Shown here: positions 8,565 through 15,552 of the stretch, in pieces
Position numbering within the stretch: position 1 is the first letter of the stretch
How the letters are laid out: every line of letters starts with the position of its first letter
Translations under genes and position numbers: made by a program
DNA from: Actinoplanes ianthinogenes
GTDB taxonomy: Bacteria; Actinomycetota; Actinomycetes; Mycobacteriales; Micromonosporaceae
Direction of reading: 5' to 3'
Assembly: GCF_018324205.1 (NCBI RefSeq)
Contig: NZ_AP023356.1
Location: forward strand, 2,931,501-2,995,500
Length of the DNA: 64,000 bases
Notes under the pieces: model-generated
Told to the model about the DNA's origin: nothing
Databases searched by the model: none
What the model saw: only the letters and a program-made list of their open reading frames with translations

Positions 8565-9374
8565 ATGACGCGGTGGCAGGCAGTAGTCACGGACCTGGAC
8601 GGCACGGTGGTCGGCGCGGACGACGTGGTCAGCCCGGCCACCCTGAACGCCGCCGCCCAGCTGCGCTATCGCGGGCTGCCGCTGCTGGCCGCCACCGCAC
8701 GGACCCGGCACGGTGTGGAGCGGCTCGGCGCGTTCGCCGGGCACCTGGCGGTCGCGGTCTGCCACAACGGCGGGCTCGGCTGGTCGCCCGAGGAGGGCGG
8801 CCGCACGCTCTGGCAGCGCACGCTGCCGGCCGCCGAGCTGACGGATCTGGCCGCCTTCGTCGCCCGCCTGCCCGGCGCCGGCCTGTCCGTGTTCGGCGTG
8901 TCGTCCTGGGACCTCACCCCGGAGTACCTGGCGCTGCGCGGCCGTCCGCCGGCCGAGCCGTGGCGGGAGGTGCCGCTGGCCGGGATCACCGACCAGCCGG
9001 CCTATGGGGTGGCGATCCGGCACCGGTCGCTGAGCTCTGACCAGCTGATCGCCCGGCTGACCGACGCGGGCTTCGCCGAGCGGACCACGCTGACCTATTC
9101 GGCGCCGCGGCTGGTCGAGGCCGGTCCGCTCGGGGTGGACAAGGCGACCGGGGTGGCCGGCGCCCTGGACTGGCTCGGCGTGTCGCCGCGGCACACCGTG
9201 GCGTTCGGCGACATGCCCAACGACCTGCCGCTGTTCGCCCTGGTCGGGCACTCGGTGGCGATCGGCGCGGCGCACCCGGCGGTGCTGGCGGCCGCGTCGG
9301 CGCACGCGCCCGGTCTCGCCGAGGACGGCTTCGCCCACCACCTCGCCGAGCTGGGCCTGATCACGCCCTGGTGA
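8565..9374 (+). CDS. HAD family hydrolase (Cof-like)
   Basis: Haloacid-dehalogenase-superfamily phosphatase of the Cof/IIB cap class, cytoplasmic. Motif I is DLDGTVVGADD near the N-terminus, with the nucleophile and acid aspartates. Motif II corresponds to the region LLAATARTRHGV. Motif III is the Lys of GVDKATGV, and motif IV is FGDMPNDLPLF. The cap domain lies between. Substrates in this family are sugar phosphates or flavin/PLP phosphates; specificity cannot be read here. The ATG at 8565 is preferred over the in-frame ATG at 8556, although neither has a strong ribosome site. Its last codons lie inside a 26-bp tandem repeat shared with the converging methyltransferase gene. Confidence 0.87.
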   Translation: MTRWQAVVTDLDGTVVGADDVVSPATLNAAAQLRYRGLPLLAATARTRHGVERLGAFAGHLAVAVCHNGGLGWSPEEGGRTLWQRTLPAAELTDLAAFVARLPGAGLSVFGVSSWDLTPEYLALRGRPPAEPWREVPLAGITDQPAYGVAIRHRSLSSDQLIARLTDAGFAERTTLTYSAPRLVEAGPLGVDKATGVAGALDWLGVSPRHTVAFGDMPNDLPLFALVGHSVAIGAAHPAVLAAASAHAPGLAEDGFAHHLAELGLITPW

Positions 9375-9436
9375 CGAGGTCCTCGATCATGCCCTGGTGA
9401 CGAGGGCTTCGATCACGCCCTGGTGGCGAGAGCGAG
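9359..9436. repeat. Three 26-bp tandem repeats spanning two convergent gene ends
   Basis: Three direct copies of a 26-base unit (gatcacgccctggtgacgag + 6) at 9359-9384, 9385-9410 and 9411-9436. The stop codon of the HAD gene (9372-9374) is in copy 1 and the stop of the opposing methyltransferase gene (9413-9415) is in copy 3. The unit thus encodes the C-terminal residues of one protein on each strand. A local tandem duplication has apparently separated two gene ends that once shared one unit. Confidence 0.85.
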
Positions 9437-10390
9437 GAAGCGGTCGTCGCCGTCCTCGTAGTGGGTGACCGTCCAACCGGCGTCGGCGAGCAGCGGGGCC
9501 AGGCGGGCCTCGCTCAGCGGCTCGTCCGGGCGCAGCGTCCGGCCGTGCCGGGTGGCCAGGGCGGCCCGCCCGATCGGATGGAAGATCGCCAGGCGGCCCC
9601 CGGGCCGGGTCACCCGGGCCAGCTCGGCCAGGCCGGCCACCGGGTCGGGCAGGTGGTTGACCAGGCCGGCGGCGAAGACCACGTCGACCGCCGCGGCGGC
9701 GAGCGGCAGCCGCCGGGCGTCCGCCACGACCAGCGTGGCCGCCGCGTCCCGGCCGGCCCGGCTCGCCTCGGTCAGCATGTCCGGGGTGAAGTCCAGGCCG
9801 ATCACCCGGCCGGCCGGTCCGGCCGCGGCGGCCAGGGCCGGCAGCGCGCGGCCGGTGCCACAGCCGACGTCGATCGCGACGTCGCCGGGGCGGACGCCGG
9901 CCTCCCGGACCGCTTGCGCGTACGCCGGCATGTCGTCGCCGAACTTGACGTCCCAGTTCGCCGCGCGGGCCGCGAAGAACGCCCGGCTCTCGGAGAGGTA
10001 CCACCGATCAGGATCGGCCAGATCGGGGTGCACGTGGCGGATCACCGGCCACTCCGGGTCGCGGTTGTCGATCACCACCTGGGCCCGCCGCTCGCCGTCC
10101 CCGGCGGTGAACCGGTTGCGCGGGCCGCCCCGCAGATAGACCAGGACCTGGTCGGTGGCCGGTTCGAGCACGTTGAGCGCCGAGTCGAAGCCACCGGCGC
10201 CGGGCCCGGTCAGGCCGAGCACCGCGTCGATGCTCCAGGCCCGGGACGCCGGTGGGAAGGCCGCGGCCAGCCGGGACGCGAAGGCGGCCGCCGCTCCCGG
10301 GTCGCCGCCGTCGACGATCACCGTGAGCGGGGCCCGCGGCGCCAGCACCTCGGCCAGCAGGGCGGTGACTTCGCTAATCCGTTCCGGCAC
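9413..10390 (-). CDS. Methyltransferase with degenerate uridine-kinase-like N-terminal domain
   Basis: About 325 residues. The N-terminal third resembles the uridine-kinase-like P-loop fold of many actinobacterial proteins (LTVIVDGGDPG, then VVIDNRDPEWPVIRHV), but the Walker A lysine/serine are missing, so nucleotide binding is doubtful. The C-terminal part is a class I SAM methyltransferase: DVAIDVGCGTGRALPAL, then LDFTPDMLTEA, VVADARRLPL and the motif around VNHLPDP. The start is uncertain: GTG at 10390 gives the natural N-terminus VPERISEV, and a TTG at 10426 is also open. Neither has a clear ribosome site. The substrate is unknown. Confidence 0.82.
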   Translation of the reverse strand: MPERISEVTALLAEVLAPRAPLTVIVDGGDPGAAAAFASRLAAAFPPASRAWSIDAVLGLTGPGAGGFDSALNVLEPATDQVLVYLRGGPRNRFTAGDGERRAQVVIDNRDPEWPVIRHVHPDLADPDRWYLSESRAFFAARAANWDVKFGDDMPAYAQAVREAGVRPGDVAIDVGCGTGRALPALAAAAGPAGRVIGLDFTPDMLTEASRAGRDAAATLVVADARRLPLAAAAVDVVFAAGLVNHLPDPVAGLAELARVTRPGGRLAIFHPIGRAALATRHGRTLRPDEPLSEARLAPLLADAGWTVTHYEDGDDRFLALATRA

Positions 10391-10486
10391 GCCCCCCAGA
10401 ATGCAGCCGCGGTGTGACCCGCGCAACGCTCATTCACTCAACCACGTCCGTGTGAGCTGCATAAAGCTCCGGCTAGCGTGCCAGGC

Positions 10487-11071
10487 ATGGAGTCACTGGA
10501 GCTGGCCGATTTCCGGGCCGCGGTCGCCCGCATCCACCTCGGCGCGGAGGGGCTGTCGGATTTCCGCACCCGGCGGGACGACCTGTTCGCCACCCATCCG
10601 CAGTCCCCGATCCCGCCCGCGGAGCGCGCGGCCTTCACCGGTCTGCGGTATTACCCGGCGAACGACGCCGCGATCGTCGACGTGCCGTTGCGCCCGGCGG
10701 ACGGCGAGCTGACCATCGACACCGGCGGCCCGGACGGGGTGGTCCGCTACACCCGGGCCGGGGTCTTGGAGACCCCGTTCGGCGAGCTCACGCTCTGGTG
10801 GATCGCCGCTTACGGCGGCGGGTTGTTCCTCCCGGTCCGCGACGGGACCTGTGGGCGGGAGACCTACGGCGGCGGCCGCTATCTGACCGACACGATCAAA
10901 GGTACGCACGGACGCGGCGTCCAGTGGCTCGGCGCCGACCGGGTCCGCCTCGACTTCAACTACCTGTACAACCCGAGCTGCGCCTACGACCCGCGGTGGG
11001 CCTGTCCTTTGGCCCCGCCGGAGAACCGGATCAGCCACCCGCTGCGGGCCGGTGAGCTGTCGTATCACTGA
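10487..11071 (+). CDS. DUF1684 domain-containing protein
   Basis: A 194-residue cytoplasmic protein of the DUF1684 family. It shows the family pattern: an N-terminal helix with LADFRAAVARIHL, FTGLRYYPANDAAIVDVPL, a central beta sheet with FLPVRDGTCGRETYGGGRYL, and the conserved C-terminal YNPSCAYDPRWACPLAPPENR. The biochemical role of the family is not established. The ATG at 10487 is preferred to a GTG three codons earlier. The last 41 bases overlap the 3' end of the convergent cbiZ gene. Confidence 0.88.
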   Translation: MESLELADFRAAVARIHLGAEGLSDFRTRRDDLFATHPQSPIPPAERAAFTGLRYYPANDAAIVDVPLRPADGELTIDTGGPDGVVRYTRAGVLETPFGELTLWWIAAYGGGLFLPVRDGTCGRETYGGGRYLTDTIKGTHGRGVQWLGADRVRLDFNYLYNPSCAYDPRWACPLAPPENRISHPLRAGELSYH

Positions 11072-11738
11072 CCCCGGCCCGGTCGGACCAGGAGCGGCCG
11101 GTCGACAGGTTCACCTCGCCGCCGTCGCGGACGGCGGTGTAGACGGCGCGGGCCATCGGGGTGCCCCAGTGCGAGCGCGGGCCGCCGTACGCCGCGGACG
11201 GGCCGCCGAGCGGGCAGAGCACGCAGATCGCGTCGGTGGCGGTGCCGGTGGCGTCCAGGCCCAGCGCGTACAGGGCCTGGGTCTTCGCCTCGGTGGCGGT
11301 GGCGACCGCGTTGATCAGGGCGCCGTCGCCGAGGCGCTGGGGCACCCAGACGACGATGTTGATGGTGCCGGGCCGATGGGCGAAACCGGTCACGCCGGGC
11401 TCGGCGGCGCGAATCGGCGCACCCAGGCCGACGGTGGCCCACACCTGCACGCCGTCCTCGGCCGTGGGCACCACGTCGTGCACGTCGACGCCGGTGAGCA
11501 GGCCGATCCCCGGACCGCTGAGGCTGAGCTGCCCGGCCAGCTCGGCGAGGTGGGCCTCCGGGTCGGGGCGGGCGTAGGACATCGGGACGCTCGCGTTGAT
11601 CAGCCACTCGCGCGGGCCCGTGCCGCCGCCGAGGACCGCGCTGGAGGCGGCCAGCACCGGCTCCGGGAACCGCCAGAGCAGCAGCGGCACCTCGTGCCCG
11701 TCTTCCTTGCGGTGTGTCAGGGAGGGCTCGGCGAACAT
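11031..11738 (-). CDS. cbiZ: Adenosylcobinamide amidohydrolase CbiZ
   Basis: Predicted to hydrolyse the amide of adenosylcobinamide to adenosylcobyric acid, letting the cell salvage incomplete corrinoids for B12 synthesis. Family features in the 235-residue protein include LAASSAVLGGG, EWLINASVP, the GIGLLTGVDV strand and the central TINIVVWVP. The ATG at 11738 is the first in frame with a compatible N-terminus. No other cobalamin gene and no cobalamin riboswitch is visible nearby, so it stands alone. It diverges from the nitroreductase over a 72-81 base gap and its 3' end overlaps DUF1684. Confidence 0.85.
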   Translation of the reverse strand: MFAEPSLTHRKEDGHEVPLLLWRFPEPVLAASSAVLGGGTGPREWLINASVPMSYARPDPEAHLAELAGQLSLSGPGIGLLTGVDVHDVVPTAEDGVQVWATVGLGAPIRAAEPGVTGFAHRPGTINIVVWVPQRLGDGALINAVATATEAKTQALYALGLDATGTATDAICVLCPLGGPSAAYGGPRSHWGTPMARAVYTAVRDGGEVNLSTGRSWSDRAGVSDTTAHRPAAGG

Positions 11739-11769
11739 CCGGTAAATCCTACGGTGACCAGTACCAACC

Positions 11770-11783
11770 AGGCCTTTCGGCCT
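11770..11783. promoter_or_regulatory. Candidate operator between cbiZ and the Acg-type nitroreductase
   Basis: Inverted repeat AGGCC-TTTC-GGCCT in the divergent intergenic region. Acg-family nitroreductases in actinobacteria often belong to DosR/DevR dormancy regulons, and the GGCC-n-GGCC arrangement loosely recalls such boxes. Read on the minus strand the same bases make a short GAAA-loop hairpin in the cbiZ leader. Assignment is tentative. Confidence 0.35.
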
Positions 11784-11819
11784 TACTCGGGGGCCCCTCG
11801 GCGCGGCACCATGGAGACC

Positions 11820-12791
11820 ATGAGCGAGGTCAAGCAGGCACTGGTGCAAGCGGCGGACGCGGCTCGGTTCGCCCCGTCGATCCACAACACCCAGCCGTGG
11901 CGCTGGGTGGTCCGGGCCGACCGCCTGGAGCTGTTCGCGGTGGCCGAGCGCCAGTTGCGCGCCCAGGACCCGGACGCCCGGATGTTGCTGGTCAGCTGCG
12001 GGGCGGCGCTGCACCACGCGCAGGTGGCGCTGGACGCCGAGGGGCTGTCCTACACGGTGGAGCGGCCGGCGTCGCTGACCCCGGACACGCCACTGGCCGT
12101 GCTCGTCCCGGGTGAGCGCCGGGCCGCCGAGCCGGCCGCCGCCCGGCACCTCCAGATGCTCCGGGTGCGGCGCACCGACCGGCGCACGGTCAGCGAGGAG
12201 GCGGTCCCGGAGACCGTGCTGGGTGAGCTGGTCAAGGCCACCGAGCAGGCCGGCGCACGGCTGCACGTGCTGGGCCGGGACCAGGTGCTCGACCTGGCGG
12301 TCGCGGTGGAGCGGGCGCAGGCGGCCGAGGCCGCCGACGACCGGGCGCAGGCCGAGCTGGCCACCTGGGTGGGCGGCGAGCGCCCGGAGGGCACCGGGAT
12401 CCCGTCCTCGGCCCTGCCGGCCGAGGTGCCGCTGACCACGGTCGCGGAGCGCGACTTCCAGGCCGCGGGCACGGTCGCGGCCGGCGGTGGGCACGATCGT
12501 TCCGCGACGTACGCGGTGCTGTACGGCTCCGGGGACGCCGAGCCGGACTGGCTGCGCGCCGGCGAGTCGCTGAGCCGGCTGTGGCTGGCCGCCACCGAGC
12601 ACGCGGTGAGCCTGCTGCCGTTCAGCGGGCCGGTCGAGGTGCCGTTCACCCGGGAGGCGCTGCGCCGGATGCTCGGCGGGACCGGGGTGCCCTATCTGGC
12701 GATCCGGCTCGGCTTCCAGGACCCGGCGCACGCCGCGCCGCCGCACACCCCGCGCCTGCCCGCCACCCAGGTCATCGAGGTCGTCGACTGA
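11820..12791 (+). CDS. Acg family FMN-binding nitroreductase-like oxidoreductase
   Basis: A 323-residue member of the Acg (nitroreductase-fold) family, which in mycobacteria is linked to hypoxia and dormancy. The hallmark N-terminal motif AARFAPSIHNTQPWRW is present at about residues 13-28, followed by DPDARMLLVSCGAALHHA and, later, the C-terminal EVPFTREALRRMLGGTGVPYLAIRLGF. Members often bind FMN poorly and may scavenge rather than reduce it. The ATG at 11820 follows ggag closely; an in-frame ATG sits at 11811. A palindrome at 11770-11783 may control it. Confidence 0.87.
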   Translation: MSEVKQALVQAADAARFAPSIHNTQPWRWVVRADRLELFAVAERQLRAQDPDARMLLVSCGAALHHAQVALDAEGLSYTVERPASLTPDTPLAVLVPGERRAAEPAAARHLQMLRVRRTDRRTVSEEAVPETVLGELVKATEQAGARLHVLGRDQVLDLAVAVERAQAAEAADDRAQAELATWVGGERPEGTGIPSSALPAEVPLTTVAERDFQAAGTVAAGGGHDRSATYAVLYGSGDAEPDWLRAGESLSRLWLAATEHAVSLLPFSGPVEVPFTREALRRMLGGTGVPYLAIRLGFQDPAHAAPPHTPRLPATQVIEVVD

Positions 12792-12797
12792 CGCGAG

Positions 12798-12833
12798 CGC
12801 GCCGCCTGCCCGGGGTCCGGGGCAGGCGGCGCG
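12798..12833. terminator. Bidirectional terminator
   Basis: Fourteen-base perfect stem (12798-12811 with 12820-12833, CGCGCCGCCTGCCC and its complement) around an 8-base loop, between the convergent nitroreductase and SpoIID genes. Confidence 0.8.
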
Positions 12834-12843
12834 ACGCGCGACG

Positions 12844-13770
12844 TCAGGAGAGGGCGATGTCGTCGTAGTAGTTGCGCAGGATCGACTTGTAGTCCCGGCC
12901 CGCGTTCGCGAGATCCCGCGAGCCGTACTGCGACATCCAGTCACCGTCCACCCAGCCACCGCACGCCGTGGTGGTCGAGCAGTAGTGGGCTTGCAGGACG
13001 TTGCCGCTCCGGGTCATCCGGGCCGACCAGGTGCTGTCCACCGCGGCGGAGGTCGCCGACAGCGCCGACGACGGCTTGTAGACCTGGTCCGCGGTGTCGT
13101 CCCGGACGTCGTAGCACTGCCCGCCGGAGGTCTTGCGGGTCGAGTGCAGCGCCCAGTACCAGCCGTAACTCTTGACGGCCATGGCGCCGGACTGCAGCGA
13201 GGCGTTCGGCCAGCTCGGCACCCACTCGTTCGGCAGGACGTTCTTGACGTACGTCTTGAAGTCCACCCGGTCGACCCGCCCCAGCCCCACCCGGTAGACC
13301 AGGATGGTGCTCGGCGGCGTGGTGTTCGTGCCGTCGGTGCCGCACCCGGTCGGCCCGCCGGTCAGCAGCTCGTGCGAGGCGTTGTTGTTCTTCAGCGTGG
13401 CGTTGAGGTTGCCCTTCGCGCCGGCCGCGAAGTCCTGGTGCGACCCGGCGAAGTTGCTGTTGAAGAAGACCCGCACGGTCTTGCCGGTCCGGTTCCACAC
13501 CGACGCGGCGTTGTTCTTCACGCACACGCCCTGGCCGGCACCCGCGCCCTTGAAGTCGTAACAGGTGGGCTGGGTGGTGCCGTAGTCGTCGACCGACTCG
13601 GTGAAGTCGGAGACCGAGCCGGCCTCGTTGCTGTTGTAGTAGTAGCAGAACTCGCCGCTGTCACAGGTGCCGTCCCGGCCGGCCGCGGACGCCGCGCCCG
13701 GCGCCACCACCATTCCGGCCAGCACCGCCACCAGCACGACCGCTGTCTGGAGGATGCGCACCCGGGTCAC
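12844..13770 (-). CDS. Secreted protein: peptidase-inhibitor I36 domain + SpoIID/LytB domain
   Basis: A 308-residue secreted protein. A signal peptide (about residues 1-30, hydrophobic VVLVAVLAGMVV, ASA cleavage site) is followed by an I36-type crystallin-fold domain (CDSGEFCYYYNSN to about 120, cysteine-rich) and a SpoIID/LytB domain (about 155-300) with VRDDTADQVYKPSSA and GDWMSQYGSRDLA. SpoIID-type enzymes cleave the glycan strand of peptidoglycan stripped of peptides. The GTG start at 13770 overlaps the TGA stop of the preceding gene (GTGA), so the two are coupled. The I36 part is almost identical to the neighbour's, pointing to recent duplication. Confidence 0.85.
   Translation of the reverse strand: MTRVRILQTAVVLVAVLAGMVVAPGAASAAGRDGTCDSGEFCYYYNSNEAGSVSDFTESVDDYGTTQPTCYDFKGAGAGQGVCVKNNAASVWNRTGKTVRVFFNSNFAGSHQDFAAGAKGNLNATLKNNNASHELLTGGPTGCGTDGTNTTPPSTILVYRVGLGRVDRVDFKTYVKNVLPNEWVPSWPNASLQSGAMAVKSYGWYWALHSTRKTSGGQCYDVRDDTADQVYKPSSALSATSAAVDSTWSARMTRSGNVLQAHYCSTTTACGGWVDGDWMSQYGSRDLANAGRDYKSILRNYYDDIALS
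13566..13666 (-). repeat. 101-bp exact direct repeat, copy 1
   Basis: Identical base for base to 14345-14445. It covers the start of the mature I36 domain in both neighbouring genes. The surrounding I36 coding sequence is nearly identical too, while the C-terminal domains differ completely, as expected from domain duplication or gene conversion. Confidence 0.9.
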
Positions 13771-14549
13771 CAGCTGCTCGGGACGTACGCCCAGCCCAGG
13801 TAGTCGGACCGCTGCCGGAACGTGCTGGTCTGGTAGACGCTCGGCCCGGTGCTGATCGCGCTGTTGCCGCCGATCGAGAGCATCACGTGCCCGGCCGACG
13901 TGGTGGAGGTGAAGAACACCGCGGCGCCGGCCGGCGGCACCGACCCGGTGTGGATCCGCCCGTTGTCCTTCTGCCACTGGTAGTGCGTGCGCGCCGTGGC
14001 GAACCGGCCGCTGGTGCCGAACGCCCGCTCGACGAACAGCTCGCACTCGTTGTTCCAGTCGGTGTGCCCGAGCCGCGCCTTGGCGAACGCGACGGCCTCG
14101 GACGCGCGCGGGTCGGCCGGGTAGGACCCGCCCGCGGAGCCGCCGATGTCGTGCGAGGCGTTGTTGTTCTTCAGCGTCGCGTTGAGGTTGCCCTTCGCCC
14201 CGGAGGCGAACGACTGGGTGGCGCCGGCGAAGTTGCTGTTGAAATAGACGACCACGGTCTTGCCGGTGCGGTTCCACACCGACGCGGCGTTGTTCTTCAC
14301 GCACACGCCCTGGCCCGCACCCGAGCCCTTGAACTCGTAACAGCTGGGCTGGGTGGTGCCGTAGTCGTCGACCGACTCGGTGAAGTCGGAGACCGAGCCG
14401 GCCTCGTTGCTGTTGTAGTAGTAGCAGAACTCGCCGCTGTCACAGACCCCGTCGCGGGCCGCCGCCGACGCGGGCGAGGCGACGCTGAGGATCGAGGTGG
14501 TCGCGGCCAGCGCGAGGCCTGCGGCGGCGAGAGTCTTACGGATGTTCAT
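13767..14549 (-). CDS. Secreted protein: peptidase-inhibitor I36 domain + CHAP-like amidase domain
   Basis: A 260-residue secreted protein. The signal peptide (MNIRKTLAAAGLALAATTS to ASA) is followed by an I36 crystallin-like domain (about 32-125), then a CHAP/NlpC-like cysteine peptidase fold. That fold shows NNECELFVERAFG supplying the candidate catalytic Cys and SAGHVMLSIGG supplying the His. Such domains cut peptide stems of peptidoglycan. The start ATG follows ggaaaggac. It lies 32 bases downstream of the M15-like gene and overlaps the SpoIID gene by 4 bases, forming a cell-wall-remodelling operon. Confidence 0.85.
   Translation of the reverse strand: MNIRKTLAAAGLALAATTSILSVASPASAAARDGVCDSGEFCYYYNSNEAGSVSDFTESVDDYGTTQPSCYEFKGSGAGQGVCVKNNAASVWNRTGKTVVVYFNSNFAGATQSFASGAKGNLNATLKNNNASHDIGGSAGGSYPADPRASEAVAFAKARLGHTDWNNECELFVERAFGTSGRFATARTHYQWQKDNGRIHTGSVPPAGAAVFFTSTTSAGHVMLSIGGNSAISTGPSVYQTSTFRQRSDYLGWAYVPSSW
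14345..14445 (-). repeat. 101-bp exact direct repeat, copy 2
   Basis: Partner of 13566-13666, at an offset of 779 bases, inside the I36 domain of the gene at 13767-14549. Confidence 0.9.
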
Positions 14550-14581
14550 GGTGTCCTTTCCGGGACGTGAGGGGATGCGGG

Positions 14582-15403
14582 TCACTGCCCGCGCTGGTAC
14601 TGCTCCCAGGTGGTGATCGGGAGTCGTGGCCCGTCGTCCGGGCCACGGCCGGCCAGGCCGTTCAGGCCGAGGTAGTAGTCGCCGGCCTGGTGCTGGGCCT
14701 GGCTGGAGAGGTCGGTGTCGTTGATCGCCACGGCGTGGATGTGCCACGGCCAGTCGCCCTGGCTCGGGTCCCGGACCCAGGCGGCGAAGCCGACCCGGCG
14801 CAGCGCCCGGGCCACGGCGGTGCGCTTGGCCGCGGTCATGCCGGTGACCGAGATGTCGACCACGCCGCCGCCGTCGTGCGTGCCGGCCGAGGTCGGGTCG
14901 CCGCCGGGGTTGTAGGAGCCCTGGTCGAGCACCAGGGGGTAGCCGAGCAGGCGCTGCGCCTCGGCCAGCATGGCCTGGGTACGCGCGTCGACGACGTACC
15001 CGTCCCGCGGGACCTTGGCGCCCGGCCCGATCGGGTTGGCGACGGTGTACCGGTCCTGTCCGAGCCTGGTCAGTGACGTCGTGCCGGGCAGCCCGTTCGC
15101 GGCCAGGCCGGTGTAGCCGAGCGAGCGCTGGTAGGCCGCGTACGCCGCGACCGTCTCGGTGCCGAAGTAGCCGTCGACCCACTGGGCGTCCAGCAGGTTC
15201 CGGGCCTGGAGCGCCTGCTCGACGGCGAGCACCGAGGCCTTCGCGCCCGGGGTCAGCGTGTGGTCGGCGCGGCGCGGGTCGATCTGGGCCGCCAGCACGG
15301 TGGCCTCCATGTCGACCACCGGCCGCGCCGCCCAGGCGTCCGCCGGGACGCCGACGGTCATGCACAGCGCGGCCAGCCCGACGGCCGGCCAAGATCGGCG
15401 CAT
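14582..15403 (-). CDS. Secreted peptidoglycan-binding / M15-like peptidase
   Basis: A 273-residue exported protein. It has a signal peptide (residues 1-25, ending AWA) and a peptidoglycan-binding type 1 repeat (SVLAVEQALQARNLL, VDGYFGTETVAAYAAYQRSLG). The C-terminal zinc-peptidase-like region carries the M15 pattern SAGTHDGGGVVDI and WPWHIHAV, i.e. the His, Asp and His-x-His ligands. Likely a D,D-/L,D-carboxypeptidase acting on the cell wall. The start ATG follows a strong gaggagg at the right distance. It is first in the operon with the two I36-domain hydrolases. Confidence 0.82.
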   Translation of the reverse strand: MRRSWPAVGLAALCMTVGVPADAWAARPVVDMEATVLAAQIDPRRADHTLTPGAKASVLAVEQALQARNLLDAQWVDGYFGTETVAAYAAYQRSLGYTGLAANGLPGTTSLTRLGQDRYTVANPIGPGAKVPRDGYVVDARTQAMLAEAQRLLGYPLVLDQGSYNPGGDPTSAGTHDGGGVVDISVTGMTAAKRTAVARALRRVGFAAWVRDPSQGDWPWHIHAVAINDTDLSSQAQHQAGDYYLGLNGLAGRGPDDGPRLPITTWEQYQRGQ

Positions 15404-15501
15404 GGTCGATCCTCCTCGTGGTGGGTGTGTCGCGTTGGGAACGGACATCACCCTGCGAGAGGAGATCGGGTGTTCGGTACCCCCGTCGTGCTGTCAGAAC
15501 G

Positions 15502-15552
15502 GCCTGACGGTCATTGACCTGGATGAATCAGGTGTTGTCAGTTCCGTCAGGC
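15502..15552. other. Nested inverted repeat between two minus-strand genes
   Basis: Outer arms GCCTGACGG (15502-15510) and CCGTCAGGC (15544-15552) enclose inner arms ACCTG and CAGGT (15517-15521, 15529-15533). The outer right arm contains the stop codon of the HTH/NBR1-Ig gene. It could terminate that gene or be an operator for the cell-wall operon downstream; no T-run follows. Confidence 0.45.
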
